Shown here in pieces: positions 9,423 to 17,463 of a stretch of 64,000 nt of DNA. The notes beneath the pieces were generated by a model. It was not told the origin of the DNA and ran no database searches. It saw nothing but the letters and a program-made list of their open reading frames with translations. The stretch is taken from the NCBI RefSeq assembly GCF_020179425.1, contig NZ_JAILYM010000003.1, forward strand, positions 62,001 through 126,000, written 5' to 3'. Position 1 is the stretch's first letter. Each line of letters opens with the position of its first letter. The position numbers and the translations under genes are program-made. Source of the stretch: Novosphingobium percolationis (GTDB taxonomy: Bacteria; Pseudomonadota; Alphaproteobacteria; Sphingomonadales; Sphingomonadaceae).

Positions 9423-10043
9423 ATGGTCGAACGTGTCACACTCCACATCCTCGATAGCGACAGCGCCCGGCGGGCGCAGCTCGCCCGCCTCGCCTTTGCG
9501 GCAGGGCACCATGCCGAAATCTACGCCAACGCGGAGGAGTTGCTCTCCCACGCGCCGTCGAGCGGCCTGGTCCTTGCCCACGACGAACCGACAGGGCAGG
9601 GTATCGCCGCGCTGATCGGCGCGATGATGCGCGCCGGGCACTGGTTGCCGGTGATTGCCGTGGCCGAAACGCCCGAAACCCACGCGGTGGTCACCGCGAT
9701 CAAGGCTGGTGCGCTCGATTACCTTACCGTGCCGCAGCAGATCGCGCCTTTGAATGAAGCCGTGGCGCGCGCGGCTAAGGAGGCGGAATCGCACCGCGCC
9801 CAGCGCGCCCGTGCCGCCGAAGCCCGCCAGCGCATCGCGCGCCTTTCGATGCGCGAACGCGAAGTGCTCGACCGTCTGGCCGAAGGGTGCAGCAACAAGG
9901 CGATCGCCCGCGATCTCGATATCAGCCCGCGCACTGTCGAAATCCATCGCATGAAGATGATGGGCAAACTGGGCGCGCGCCACGCAGCGGAGGCGGTTCG
10001 CCTGCGCATCGAGGCGACGGGGCTTGGAGATGTCGCGGCGTGA
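9423..10043 (+). CDS. FixJ-like regulator with degenerate receiver and LuxR-type HTH
   Basis: 206 residues from ATG 9423. The receiver-like domain (about 1-120) begins VTLHILDSDSARR and keeps the acidic pair. The phospho-acceptor position (FixJ TDLRMP) reads LAHDEP, so Asp is replaced by Ala. The conserved Thr is Ala (VIAVAETPE) and the conserved Lys before Pro is Val (LDYLTVPQQ). The C-terminal LuxR/GerE helix-turn-helix is intact (LSMREREVLDRLAEGCSNKAIARDLDISPRTVEIHRMKMM). No kinase is adjacent, so phosphorylation-independent DNA binding is likely. An in-frame ATG at 9249 would add 58 residues with no domain match, and 9157-9422 looks non-coding. Confidence 0.82.
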   Translation: MVERVTLHILDSDSARRAQLARLAFAAGHHAEIYANAEELLSHAPSSGLVLAHDEPTGQGIAALIGAMMRAGHWLPVIAVAETPETHAVVTAIKAGALDYLTVPQQIAPLNEAVARAAKEAESHRAQRARAAEARQRIARLSMREREVLDRLAEGCSNKAIARDLDISPRTVEIHRMKMMGKLGARHAAEAVRLRIEATGLGDVAA

Positions 10044-10695
10044 CGGAGCGAACAACGCTGGCCGTATTGCAAAGCCGGTAACGCCCAGGAGGGATTTGGG
10101 CGCGGCAGGCGCACAAGGGGTGCGCAACGGCTGGATGGATCATTCGTCACGCCGCGGCTGCGAGCCGATGCACCGGCTTGGCCGGGTGCTGATCGAGATG
10201 CCATGCCCCAGCCCTCGGGGTCGCACGGGCGTGCCGTCCGGAAACACGCCGGGCGGCACGCCTTGCCGCCTTGGTCCGCGGGTGCAGCGGCGCATTCAGG
10301 GTCTGGTGATCCGAAGCTGCAAAGCGAGCGGGCCGTTGTTGATGACGGGCTGACGACGCACGGCTGCCGAGCGCAAGCGTCCTGGCGGGCCTTGCGATCC
10401 TGCGGAAAGCGGCTTCGCCTGCGCAAGCAGCGTGACGAGATCCACGCAGGGGGAGGCCTGCTGCCGGGCGGGTACGCTGGCGCGCGACCCGGTCCGTCCG
10501 CGCGGGATCCGCAATCAGCGCATGCTCGACCATCACGGCTGGCGCAGGAGGGAGCCGGCCCTGTGCGGCGGGAAAGCCCTGCGCGAGCCGGCGTTCGACC
10601 CTGTAGCAGCCGACGTTCGCCTCCGGGCATGGCTTGCGGTTGGCTCTGCCGTTTAGGCATGACCAGCTTCGCGACGCCAATCGCCTGAATCGAGC
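10044..10695. other. 652-bp stretch without a recognisable gene
   Basis: Long open frames exist on both strands (for example 10147-10680 on the minus strand), but their translations are Arg/Ala-rich and match no family I know. They look like by-products of high GC. No clear hairpin, repeat or tRNA is visible. It may hold regulatory DNA or the decayed remains of a gene. Confidence 0.4.
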
Positions 10696-11382
10696 CTATC
10701 GGCAGAACGCCTTCGTGCCGCCCACTTCCAGATGCAGGTGGTCGCGGTGGGCCACGTTGTAGTCGGGCGAGAGCACGGTGCCGAAGCGCTTGCAGCCGCT
10801 GTCGCGCACGGTGCGCAGGAAGGCGCGGACCTGCGGCGATTCATTGTTCCAGTCGCGCAGCACGTTGATGCGGCGACCGTCGGCGAGCAGGAAGCCGCCG
10901 ATGTCGATGGCATTGGCGGTGGCGTGGGCAGACATCCGTTCGGTGCCCGCCACGGTGCGGCAGTTGTAGCTGCCCATCGTCTCGATCCGCGCCAGCGGGC
11001 TGCCGAGGATCTGCCGGGCCGCGCGATCGACGCCGAACCGTGCCCAGCCGGTGAGCGTGCTGGCAAGCGGGCAGGTGACGGGCCCCAGGTTCGACAGTTG
11101 CAGCCGTGAATCGTCGCTCCGCAGGTAGTTGAGCCGGACCGTGCCGAGCGTGGAGCAGCCCGCGCCGTAATACTGGTCCGGCAGCGGCGTGAAAGTCGCG
11201 TCGCTGCGGCTGAGGCTGGCGAGGCACTGGCGCTGGTCGGGGCGCGGCGCGATGCGGTCCATGGTGGTGCGCGACGGGCGGTGCTGGGGGGCTTCGGGAG
11301 CACCGACGCAGGCGGCCAGCATCGCGGTCAATGCCAGCGTCGCCGACAGGCGGATCCGGTGCTGAGGCGACAGGCCTGCCAT
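10696..11382 (-). CDS. Extensin-like C-terminal domain lipoprotein
   Basis: 228-residue predicted lipoprotein. The signal ends in a lipobox (AMLAAC), followed by a short linker and the extensin-like C-terminal domain found in many alphaproteobacteria. Visible hallmarks are Cys pairs (QRQCLASL, GAGCSTLG, PVTCPLA, GSYNCRTV), the SAHATANAIDIGGF segment with His and Asp as in LAS-type metallopeptidase folds, and the terminal HRDHLHLEVGG. Function is unproven; the fold relation to D-Ala-D-Ala peptidases suggests a peptidoglycan role. It is divergent from serC. Confidence 0.85.
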   Translation of the reverse strand: MAGLSPQHRIRLSATLALTAMLAACVGAPEAPQHRPSRTTMDRIAPRPDQRQCLASLSRSDATFTPLPDQYYGAGCSTLGTVRLNYLRSDDSRLQLSNLGPVTCPLASTLTGWARFGVDRAARQILGSPLARIETMGSYNCRTVAGTERMSAHATANAIDIGGFLLADGRRINVLRDWNNESPQVRAFLRTVRDSGCKRFGTVLSPDYNVAHRDHLHLEVGGTKAFCR

Positions 11383-11500
11383 GGCGATTCGCTATCCTCC
11401 CGTCCGCCGGACCGCAGATGGCAAAATATTTTGCCCGGGCGGATCGGCGCGCTTGCGTGCTTTTGCCCCTCGGGGCGGAGAATCGCACAAGGCCGGGCGA

Positions 11501-11527
11501 TTGACAATGCGGGGATCGCCGCTAGGG
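11501..11527 (+). promoter_or_regulatory. Putative promoter of serC
   Basis: TTGACA (11501-11506) is followed by CTAGGG (11522-11527) at sigma70-like distance. It lies directly upstream of the structured serC leader. The -35 element is a consensus match; the -10 element is weak. Confidence 0.45.
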
Positions 11528-11535
11528 CCGTCGAC

Positions 11536-11580
11536 GGGCCACGCGGTCCCAACGCCGCGCGTGCTCTCTGTGAGGAGAGT
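11536..11580 (+). ncRNA. serC-type cis-regulatory RNA leader
   Basis: Three short hairpins stand in tandem just before the serC start: GGGCC/GGTCC (11536-11540 with 11545-11549), ACGC/GCGT (11552-11555 with 11559-11562) and CTCTC/GAGAG (11564-11568 with 11575-11579). The ribosome site GAGGAG (11572-11577) lies in the loop and arm of the third hairpin. Position, tandem hairpins and overlap with the Shine-Dalgarno sequence agree with the serC RNA motif known from alphaproteobacteria, whose ligand or mechanism is not known. The match is from memory of the motif, not from a covariance search. Confidence 0.65.
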
Positions 11581-11584
11581 CTAC

Positions 11585-12724
11585 ATGACTGTTGGTATTC
11601 CGGCACGCAAGCCTGCGCGCCCGTTCTTTTCGTCCGGTCCCTGCGCCAAGCCGCCCGGATATTCCCCCGACAAGCTCGCCACCGAATCGCTGGGCCGCTC
11701 GCACCGCGCCAAGATCGGCAAGACGCGCCTGCAGTACTGCATCGACCTGATGCGCGAAGTGCTCGGCCTGCCCGATACGCATCGCATCGGCATCGTGCCC
11801 GGTTCGGATACCGGCGCTTTCGAGATGGCGATGTGGACGATGCTGGGCGCGCGCGGCGTGACCGCGCTGGCGTGGGAATCGTTCGGTGAAGGTTGGGTCA
11901 CCGATGCGGTCAAGCAGCTGAAGCTCGAACCGACCGTGGTGCGTGCCGATTACGGCCAGCTGCCCGATCTCGACAAGATCGACTGGTCGGACGACGTGCT
12001 GTTCACCTGGAACGGCACCACCAGCGGCGTGCGCGTTCCCGATGGCGAATGGATCCCGGCGGATCGCGAAGGCCTGTCCTTCGCCGACGCCACCAGCGCC
12101 GTGTTCGCCTATGACATTCCGTGGGACAAGATCGACGTCGCCACCTTCTCCTGGCAGAAGGTGCTGGGCGGTGAAGGCGGCCACGGCGTGCTGATCCTCG
12201 GCCCGCGCGCCGTGCAGCGCCTGGAGGAATACACCCCCAGCTGGCCGCTGCCCAAGGTGTTCCGTCTCGTTTCGAAGGGCAAGCTGGCCGAAGGCGTGTT
12301 CAAGGGTGAAACGATCAACACGCCTTCGATGCTCGCCGTCGAAGACGCGATCTTCGCGCTCGAATGGTCGAAGTCGGTCGGTGGCCTCGAAGGCCTGCAG
12401 GCGCGTTGCACCGCCAACGCCCATGCGCTCGACAAGATCGTCGCCGAACGCGACTGGCTGGGCCACCTCGCGGTCGACAGCGGCACCCGCTCGAAGACTT
12501 CGGTCTGCCTGACCGTCGAAGGCGCGGATGCGGACTTCATCAAGAAGTTCGCCGCCCTGCTGGAGAAGGAAGGCGCGGCCTATGACATCGCGGGTTATCG
12601 CGATGCCCCGGCTGGCCTGCGCATCTGGTGCGGCGCGACGGTGAACGTCGAGGACATCGAAGACCTCGGCCCGTGGCTCGACTGGGCCTATGCCGCGACC
12701 AAGGCGGCGCTGGCTTCGGCCTGA
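11585..12724 (+). CDS. serC: Phosphoserine aminotransferase
   Basis: PLP-dependent transaminase making 3-phosphoserine from 3-phosphohydroxypyruvate and glutamate in serine biosynthesis (also active in the pyridoxal pathway of some bacteria). It has 379 residues and is of the alphaproteobacterial type. The N-terminus is FFSSGPCAKPPGYSPDKL, and the PLP lysine lies in DVATFSWQKVLGGEGGHG (about residue 195). The ATG at 11585 is fixed by a GAGGAG site at 8 bp. It is followed by serA 114 bp downstream, which uses or supplies the same intermediate, and expression is probably tuned by the leader RNA. Confidence 0.96.
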   Translation: MTVGIPARKPARPFFSSGPCAKPPGYSPDKLATESLGRSHRAKIGKTRLQYCIDLMREVLGLPDTHRIGIVPGSDTGAFEMAMWTMLGARGVTALAWESFGEGWVTDAVKQLKLEPTVVRADYGQLPDLDKIDWSDDVLFTWNGTTSGVRVPDGEWIPADREGLSFADATSAVFAYDIPWDKIDVATFSWQKVLGGEGGHGVLILGPRAVQRLEEYTPSWPLPKVFRLVSKGKLAEGVFKGETINTPSMLAVEDAIFALEWSKSVGGLEGLQARCTANAHALDKIVAERDWLGHLAVDSGTRSKTSVCLTVEGADADFIKKFAALLEKEGAAYDIAGYRDAPAGLRIWCGATVNVEDIEDLGPWLDWAYAATKAALASA

Positions 12725-12741
12725 TCTCCCATACCACTTGG

Positions 12742-12824
12742 CGTCACCCCGGCTTCGTGCCGGGGTCCCGCTTCGTTTTCTTGCCCGCGCCAAAGCGGGA
12801 TCCTGGCTCAAGGCCGGGATGACG
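12742..12824. repeat. REP-like intergenic palindrome between serC and serA
   Basis: The outer arms CGTCACCCCGG and CCGGGATGACG are inverted relative to each other. An inner hairpin CCCCGG/CCGGGG lies at 12747-12752 and 12760-12765, and GTCCCGCTT pairs imperfectly with AAAGCGGGAT. This composition is typical of repetitive extragenic palindromes scattered through sphingomonad genomes. It could stabilise the serC transcript or attenuate serA. Confidence 0.7.
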
Positions 12825-12838
12825 AAGGACATAATGAC

Positions 12839-14425
12839 ATGACCAAGCCCAAGGTTCTCATTTCCGACAAGATGGACCCCAACGCCGCGCGCATCTTCAC
12901 CGAGATGGGCTGCGACGTGGACGTGATCACCGGCGAGACGCCGGAGCAGCTGATCGCCCGCATCGGCGAATACGATGGCCTCGCCATCCGTTCGTCGACC
13001 AAGGTGACCAAGGAAATCCTCGCTGCTGCGACGAACCTCAAGGTCATCGGCCGCGCGGGCATCGGTGTCGACAACGTCGATATCCCGGCAGCGTCCGCGC
13101 AGGGCGTGGTGGTGATGAATACCCCGTTCGGCAACTCGATCACCACCGCCGAACACGCCATCGCGCTGATGTTCGCGCTGGCGCGCCAGATCCCGGAAGC
13201 GAACGCGCAGACGCAAGCAGGCCTGTGGCCGAAGAACGGCTTCATGGGCGTGGAAGTCACCGGCAAGACGCTCGGCCTGATCGGCGCAGGCAACATCGGT
13301 TCGATCGTCGCCGCCCGTGCGCTGGGCCTGCGCATGAAGGTCGTCGCGTTCGACCCGTTCCTGACGCCTGAGCGCGCGGTGGAGATGGGCGTCGAAAAGG
13401 CCGATCTCGACACGCTGCTGGCCAAGGCCGACTTCATCACGCTGCACACGCCGCTGACGTCGGAAACGCGCAACATCCTGAGCCGCGAAAACATCGCCAA
13501 GACCAAGAAGGGCGTGCGCATCATCAACTGCGCGCGCGGTGGTCTGGTCGACGAGGCGGCGCTGAAGGACGCGCTGGATTCGGGCCATGTCGCGGGCGCT
13601 GCGCTCGACGTGTTCGAGACCGAACCGGCCAAGGAATCGCCGCTGTTCGGCACGCCGAACTTCATCTGCACGCCGCACCTTGGCGCATCGACCACCGAAG
13701 CGCAGGTCAATGTCGCGCTGCAGGTGGCCGAGCAGATGGCCGACTACCTCGTCAACGGCGGCGTCACCAACGCGCTGAACATGCCGAGCCTGTCGGCAGA
13801 GGAAGCCCCGAAGCTGCGTCCCTACATGGCGCTGGCGGAAAAGCTCGGCACGCTGGTCGGCCAGCTGGCGCACGACAACCTGACCAAGATCGCGATCGAG
13901 GTCGAAGGCGCTGCCGCGCAGCTCAACCAGAAGCCGATCACGGCTGCGGTGCTCGCCGGTCTGATGAAGCAGTATTCGCAGTCGGTTAACATGGTCAACG
14001 CTCCGTTCCTCGCCAAGGAGCGCGGGCTGGACGTGCGCGAAGTGCGCCATGATCGCGAAGGCGAATACCGCACGCTGGTGCGCGTCACCGTCGGCACCAC
14101 GGCGGGCGAACGCTCGGTGGCGGGCACGCTGTTCGGCAATGGCCAGCCGCGTCTTGTCGAGATCTTCGGCATCGGCATCGAAGCCGATCTCGACGGCGAC
14201 ATGCTCTACATCGTCAACACCGACGCGCCGGGTTTCATCGGTTCGATCGGGACGCTGCTGGGCCAGGCCGGGATCAACATCGGCACGTTCCACCTTGGCC
14301 GCCGCAACGCCGGTGGCGAAGCGGTGCTGCTGCTTTCGGTCGACAGCCCGGTGGAAGCCAGCGTGCTGAAGCAGGCCGAGGCACTGCCCGGCGTGCGCAC
14401 GATCAAGGCGCTGAAGTTCGCCTGA
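12839..14425 (+). CDS. serA: D-3-phosphoglycerate dehydrogenase
   Basis: First enzyme of serine biosynthesis: NAD-dependent oxidation of 3-phosphoglycerate. It has 528 residues and the long (type 1) architecture: substrate/NAD domain with GLIGAGNIGSIVAARALGLRM (nucleotide loop, about 145-165), catalytic Arg in NCARGGLVDEAAL, Glu in ALDVFETEP and His in CTPHLGASTTEAQ (about 280). Next come an intervening ASB domain and a C-terminal ACT domain (about 455-528: VNTDAPGFIGSIGTLLGQAGINI), which usually binds serine for feedback control. It starts MTKPKVLISDKMDPNAA and lies downstream of serC in the same direction. Confidence 0.97.
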   Translation: MTKPKVLISDKMDPNAARIFTEMGCDVDVITGETPEQLIARIGEYDGLAIRSSTKVTKEILAAATNLKVIGRAGIGVDNVDIPAASAQGVVVMNTPFGNSITTAEHAIALMFALARQIPEANAQTQAGLWPKNGFMGVEVTGKTLGLIGAGNIGSIVAARALGLRMKVVAFDPFLTPERAVEMGVEKADLDTLLAKADFITLHTPLTSETRNILSRENIAKTKKGVRIINCARGGLVDEAALKDALDSGHVAGAALDVFETEPAKESPLFGTPNFICTPHLGASTTEAQVNVALQVAEQMADYLVNGGVTNALNMPSLSAEEAPKLRPYMALAEKLGTLVGQLAHDNLTKIAIEVEGAAAQLNQKPITAAVLAGLMKQYSQSVNMVNAPFLAKERGLDVREVRHDREGEYRTLVRVTVGTTAGERSVAGTLFGNGQPRLVEIFGIGIEADLDGDMLYIVNTDAPGFIGSIGTLLGQAGINIGTFHLGRRNAGGEAVLLLSVDSPVEASVLKQAEALPGVRTIKALKFA

Positions 14426-14443
14426 TCGACTGCCCACCCCTAA

Positions 14444-14465
14444 CCCCTCCCGCTTGCGGGAGGGG
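14444..14465. terminator. GC-rich hairpin after serA
   Basis: A perfect stem CCCCTCCCGC/GCGGGAGGGG with almost no loop lies 18 bp after the serA stop. It could end the serC-serA transcript, but there is no T-run. The same kind of stem is also common as a dispersed repeat. Confidence 0.4.
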
Positions 14466-14485
14466 GATGAGGAGCGTTTCCCGGT

Positions 14486-14522
14486 CCGCTCGCTTCACCT
14501 TCGACATTGGGGAAGCGAGCGG
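14486..14522. repeat. Inverted repeat in hisZ leader
   Basis: The 11-bp perfect arms CCGCTCGCTTC (14486-14496) and GAAGCGAGCGG (14512-14522) with a 15-nt loop end 17 bp before the hisZ start codon. The hairpin could act as a terminator, operator or translational control element. Confidence 0.45.
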
Positions 14523-14539
14523 GTAGGGGGCGAATCGCG

Positions 14540-15658
14540 ATGACCGACGATACCGACCTGCTGCCCGAGGGGCTCGAAGACCGCCTGCCGCGTGAGGCGG
14601 CCACCACGACCCGCGCGATGCGCGCGATCCAGGACGTGATGCACGGCCACGGCTATGACCGCGTGCTGCCGCCGATGATCGAGTTCGAAAAGAGCCTCGC
14701 ATCGCGCATGGCGGGCATCCAGAGCCGCCGCATGTTCCGCTTCGTCGATCCGTCGTCCTTGCGGATGATGGCGCTGCGCAGCGACTTCACCCCGCAGATC
14801 GGTCGCATCGCGCAGACGCGCCTTGCCGAAGCGCCGCGCCCGTTGCGGCTGATGTATGCAGGCCAGGTGCTGACCATCAAGGGCGCCGGGCTGGACCCGG
14901 CGCGCGAGAAACTGCAGTGCGGCGCCGAACTGATCGGCAGCGACAACGTGGCCGCGGCGACCGAGATCCTGACCGTCGCCATCGAGGCCTTGCAGGCGGC
15001 GGGCGCGACTGGCGTGAGCGTTGATTTCACGCTGCCCGATCTTGTCGATACGCTCGCCGAAAAAGCCTTTCCGCTCGAAACCGGCCAGATCGAGGCCGTG
15101 CGCCGTGAACTGGATACCAAGGACGCGGGCGGGCTGGTCGATGCAGGCGGCGAAGCCTACGTGCCGTTGATCTATGCCACCGGCGATTTCGACAGCGCGA
15201 TCGAGAAGCTGGCCGCGATCGACGCGGGTGGGGTTCTCAAGGACCGCATCGCCGCGCTGCGCGAGATTGCCGCGGCAATCGGGGAAAAGGCGCGACTGAC
15301 GCTCGATCCGAGCGAGCGCCATGGCTTTGAATACCAGTCGTGGTTCGGCTTCACGCTCTATGCCGATGGCGTGCGCGGCCTGCTGGGCCGGGGCGGCACC
15401 TACCGCATCGCCGGGGCCGGTGCGGGCGAGGCTGCGACCGGCTTCTCGCTCTACCCTGACGCGCTGATCGAACTTCTGGCTGCCAGCGAGGAAGCGCCGG
15501 ACAAGGTGTTCCTGCCGCTGGGCCACGACCGCGACGTGGCGGCGCGGCTGCGCAGCATCGGCTGGCGGACGGCGGCGGCGCTGAGCGAGGGTGACAGCGC
15601 CGAAACGCTGGCGTGCAGCCACGTTCTGGAAGGGGACGAGGTCGTGGCTCTGGCCTGA
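14540..15658 (+). CDS. hisZ: ATP phosphoribosyltransferase regulatory subunit
   Basis: HisZ is a catalytically inactive relative of histidyl-tRNA synthetase that activates and feedback-regulates the short form of HisG in histidine biosynthesis. It has 372 residues. Class II synthetase-like motifs remain: DVMHGHGYDRVLPPMIEF, FRFVDPSSLRMMALRSDFTPQIGRIAQTRL and GRGGTYRIAGAGAGEAATGFSLY. The C-terminal anticodon-binding domain is missing, as normal for HisZ. The start at 14540 (MTDDTDLLPEGLEDRLPREA) follows TAGGGGG. In related genomes it usually sits directly before purA; here more than 5 kb intervenes. Confidence 0.94.
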   Translation: MTDDTDLLPEGLEDRLPREAATTTRAMRAIQDVMHGHGYDRVLPPMIEFEKSLASRMAGIQSRRMFRFVDPSSLRMMALRSDFTPQIGRIAQTRLAEAPRPLRLMYAGQVLTIKGAGLDPAREKLQCGAELIGSDNVAAATEILTVAIEALQAAGATGVSVDFTLPDLVDTLAEKAFPLETGQIEAVRRELDTKDAGGLVDAGGEAYVPLIYATGDFDSAIEKLAAIDAGGVLKDRIAALREIAAAIGEKARLTLDPSERHGFEYQSWFGFTLYADGVRGLLGRGGTYRIAGAGAGEAATGFSLYPDALIELLAASEEAPDKVFLPLGHDRDVAARLRSIGWRTAAALSEGDSAETLACSHVLEGDEVVALA

Positions 15659-15730
15659 CTTGGCCGGGGACGTGCTGCCAGAGCGCGTCTGTTCGAATTT
15701 CCTGTAAGTTTTGCCGGCAATTGTCCGACT

Positions 15731-15768
15731 GGTAGCGATTGAGATGCGCTGGCATCACTCTCGCTACC
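15731..15768. promoter_or_regulatory. 38-bp nested palindrome upstream of bdcA
   Basis: The arms GGTAGCGA (15731-15738) and TCGCTACC (15761-15768) share one centre (15749.5) with an inner pair GATGC/GCATC (15743-15747 and 15752-15756). The size and symmetry suit a TetR-type operator. E. coli bdcA is controlled by the TetR protein BdcR; no such gene is adjacent here. Confidence 0.55.
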
Positions 15769-15811
15769 GGCGACGATGGTGCCGCCGATCATGCATACAG
15801 GGAATCGAGAC

Positions 15812-16525
15812 ATGACCGACCTTGCAGGCAAGACCGTCCTCGTGCTCGGCGGAAGCCGTGGCATCGGCGCGGCCATCGTTCGACGCTTCGTTGCCGGTGG
15901 CGCGCACGTTGGCTTCACTTACGCCGGCTCGCAAGCCGCCGCGCAGGCCGTGGCCGCAGAAACCGGGGCCGAAGCGATCAAAGCTGACAGCGCCGACCGC
16001 GATGCCCTGGTCGCAACCATCGCGGCGCGCGGGCCCCTTGACGCGATCGTGATCAACGCGGGCATCGCGATCATGGGCGATCCGCTTCAGACCGACGCCG
16101 ATGCGGTCGACCGGATGATCGACATCAACGTGCGCGCACCCTACCACGCCGCCGTCGAAGCCGCCCGGCAGATGAACGATGGCGGGCGGATCATCGTCAT
16201 CGGTTCGGTCAACGGCGATAGCATGCCATTTCCCGGCGGCGCGGCCTACGCCATGACCAAATCGGCGTTGCAGGGCATGGTACGCGGCCTTGCTCGCGAT
16301 TTCGGTGCGCGCGGCATCACCGTCAACGTGATCCAGCCCGGGCCGACCGACAGCCACATGAACCCGGCCGATGGCCCGATGGCGGCGTTCATGCATAGCA
16401 CGATGGCGATCAAGCGCCATGCGCGAGCGGACGAGATCGCCGAATATGCGGCCTATCTTGCAGGGCCCCACGCCGGGATGATCACCGGCGCGCTGCAGAC
16501 CATCGACGGAGGCTTTGGCGCTTGA
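15812..16525 (+). CDS. bdcA: BdcA-like SDR protein
   Basis: Short-chain dehydrogenase/reductase of 237 residues, strikingly like E. coli BdcA (biofilm dispersal, reported to bind cyclic di-GMP). Shared stretches include GKTVLVLGGSRGIGAAIVRRF, VEAARQMNDGG, IGSVNGD, SALQGMVRGLARDFG and TIDGGFGA. The cofactor loop GGSRGIG, the catalytic Ser in IGSVNGD and the YxxxK pair in YAMTK are all present, so it should still be an NADP(H) oxidoreductase. The start at 15812 is chosen over ATG 15776 because the family begins at TDLAGKTV. A long palindrome precedes it. Confidence 0.85.
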   Translation: MTDLAGKTVLVLGGSRGIGAAIVRRFVAGGAHVGFTYAGSQAAAQAVAAETGAEAIKADSADRDALVATIAARGPLDAIVINAGIAIMGDPLQTDADAVDRMIDINVRAPYHAAVEAARQMNDGGRIIVIGSVNGDSMPFPGGAAYAMTKSALQGMVRGLARDFGARGITVNVIQPGPTDSHMNPADGPMAAFMHSTMAIKRHARADEIAEYAAYLAGPHAGMITGALQTIDGGFGA

Positions 16526-16573
16526 ACCACACGCATTCACCTTCGCCCGGCACTTGACGACAGCGGGTGGCGA

Positions 16574-17440
16574 TCAGGCCAATGACCGCTGCCGCCACGC
16601 GCCCGGCGTTGCCCCCGTGAAACCGCGGAATGCGCGCGTCAGGTGGCTCTGACTGGCAAAGCCCAACTGGTCGGCGATCTGCGCCACGGACAGGTCGGTG
16701 GTGGCCAGCAGATCCTGCGCACGTTCCAACCGCGCCTTCATCACGAACTGGTGCGGGGTGAGGTTGGTGGCGCGCTTGAACACGCGGCAGAAGTGTGACG
16801 GCGTCAGGCCAGTCATTGCGGCCATGGCTTCGATCGGGTGGTCGTCGCCGGGCTTCGCCAGGACGGCGTTCATGACCGCGTGGAGGCGATGCGCAGAGAA
16901 GTCCGAAGTGGGGATCGGCGTGCCATTGGCCGCGAGAGGGCCGCGCAGCATGTGTGCGGTCAGTGCATCGACCAGCGTCGAGACGTAGACCTTCCGCGCC
17001 TCGTCCTGCGGGGCGTAGATCTCTGCGAGGATCTGACGGGTGAGCGCGACGCCCAGCGGATCGGAAAAGGCGAAGCGCAGCGCGCGAAACTGGTCGGCGG
17101 CAGGCACGCCGTGCAGATCGCGCGAGGCGATGGAGAGCGTGACGACATCAAGCTCGCCATCGACCAGCCAGCCGCTGGGGCGACCCGAGGGCAGGATGGT
17201 GGCGCAGCCGGGGATGGAACTGGTTTCGCTCCATCCGTCGGCCAGGCGGGTGCGGATCTGCGGTTTTCCGGCGATGTGGACGACGAAAGTGGGATCGGGC
17301 AGCGCGGGCAGTTCATAAGTGCCGACAAACTGCCGCCAGCGCGACAGGCGCCAGGAATTGTCGCGCGCGCCGATCTGCACGTCGGCCCCGCGCCCCAGCG
17401 CATCGCTGATGATCTGTTCGTTGGTCCAGGTCTCTCCCAT
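16574..17440 (-). CDS. AraC-family transcriptional regulator
   Basis: 288 residues. The N-terminal ligand/cupin-like region is SWRLSRWRQFVGTYELPALPD followed by GKPQIRTRL. The C-terminal AraC double helix-turn-helix (about 185-285) contains IEAMAAMTGLTPSHFCRVFKRATNLTPHQFVMKARLERA and LSVAQIADQLGFASQSHLTRAFRGFTGATPGAWR. It starts 23 bp after the P450 stop with an AGGACAGGGA ribosome site. It is the third gene of a TonB receptor-P450-regulator unit and probably controls it; the inducer is unknown. Confidence 0.93.
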   Translation of the reverse strand: MGETWTNEQIISDALGRGADVQIGARDNSWRLSRWRQFVGTYELPALPDPTFVVHIAGKPQIRTRLADGWSETSSIPGCATILPSGRPSGWLVDGELDVVTLSIASRDLHGVPAADQFRALRFAFSDPLGVALTRQILAEIYAPQDEARKVYVSTLVDALTAHMLRGPLAANGTPIPTSDFSAHRLHAVMNAVLAKPGDDHPIEAMAAMTGLTPSHFCRVFKRATNLTPHQFVMKARLERAQDLLATTDLSVAQIADQLGFASQSHLTRAFRGFTGATPGAWRQRSLA

Positions 17441-17463
17441 TCCCTGTCCTTTGTCGCCGGTCT

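Noticed and set aside
10147..10680. Minus-strand 177-codon frame in a gene-free gap
   Set aside because: Arg/Ala-rich translation without domain, no ribosome site and competing frames on the other strand; typical of high-GC non-coding DNA.
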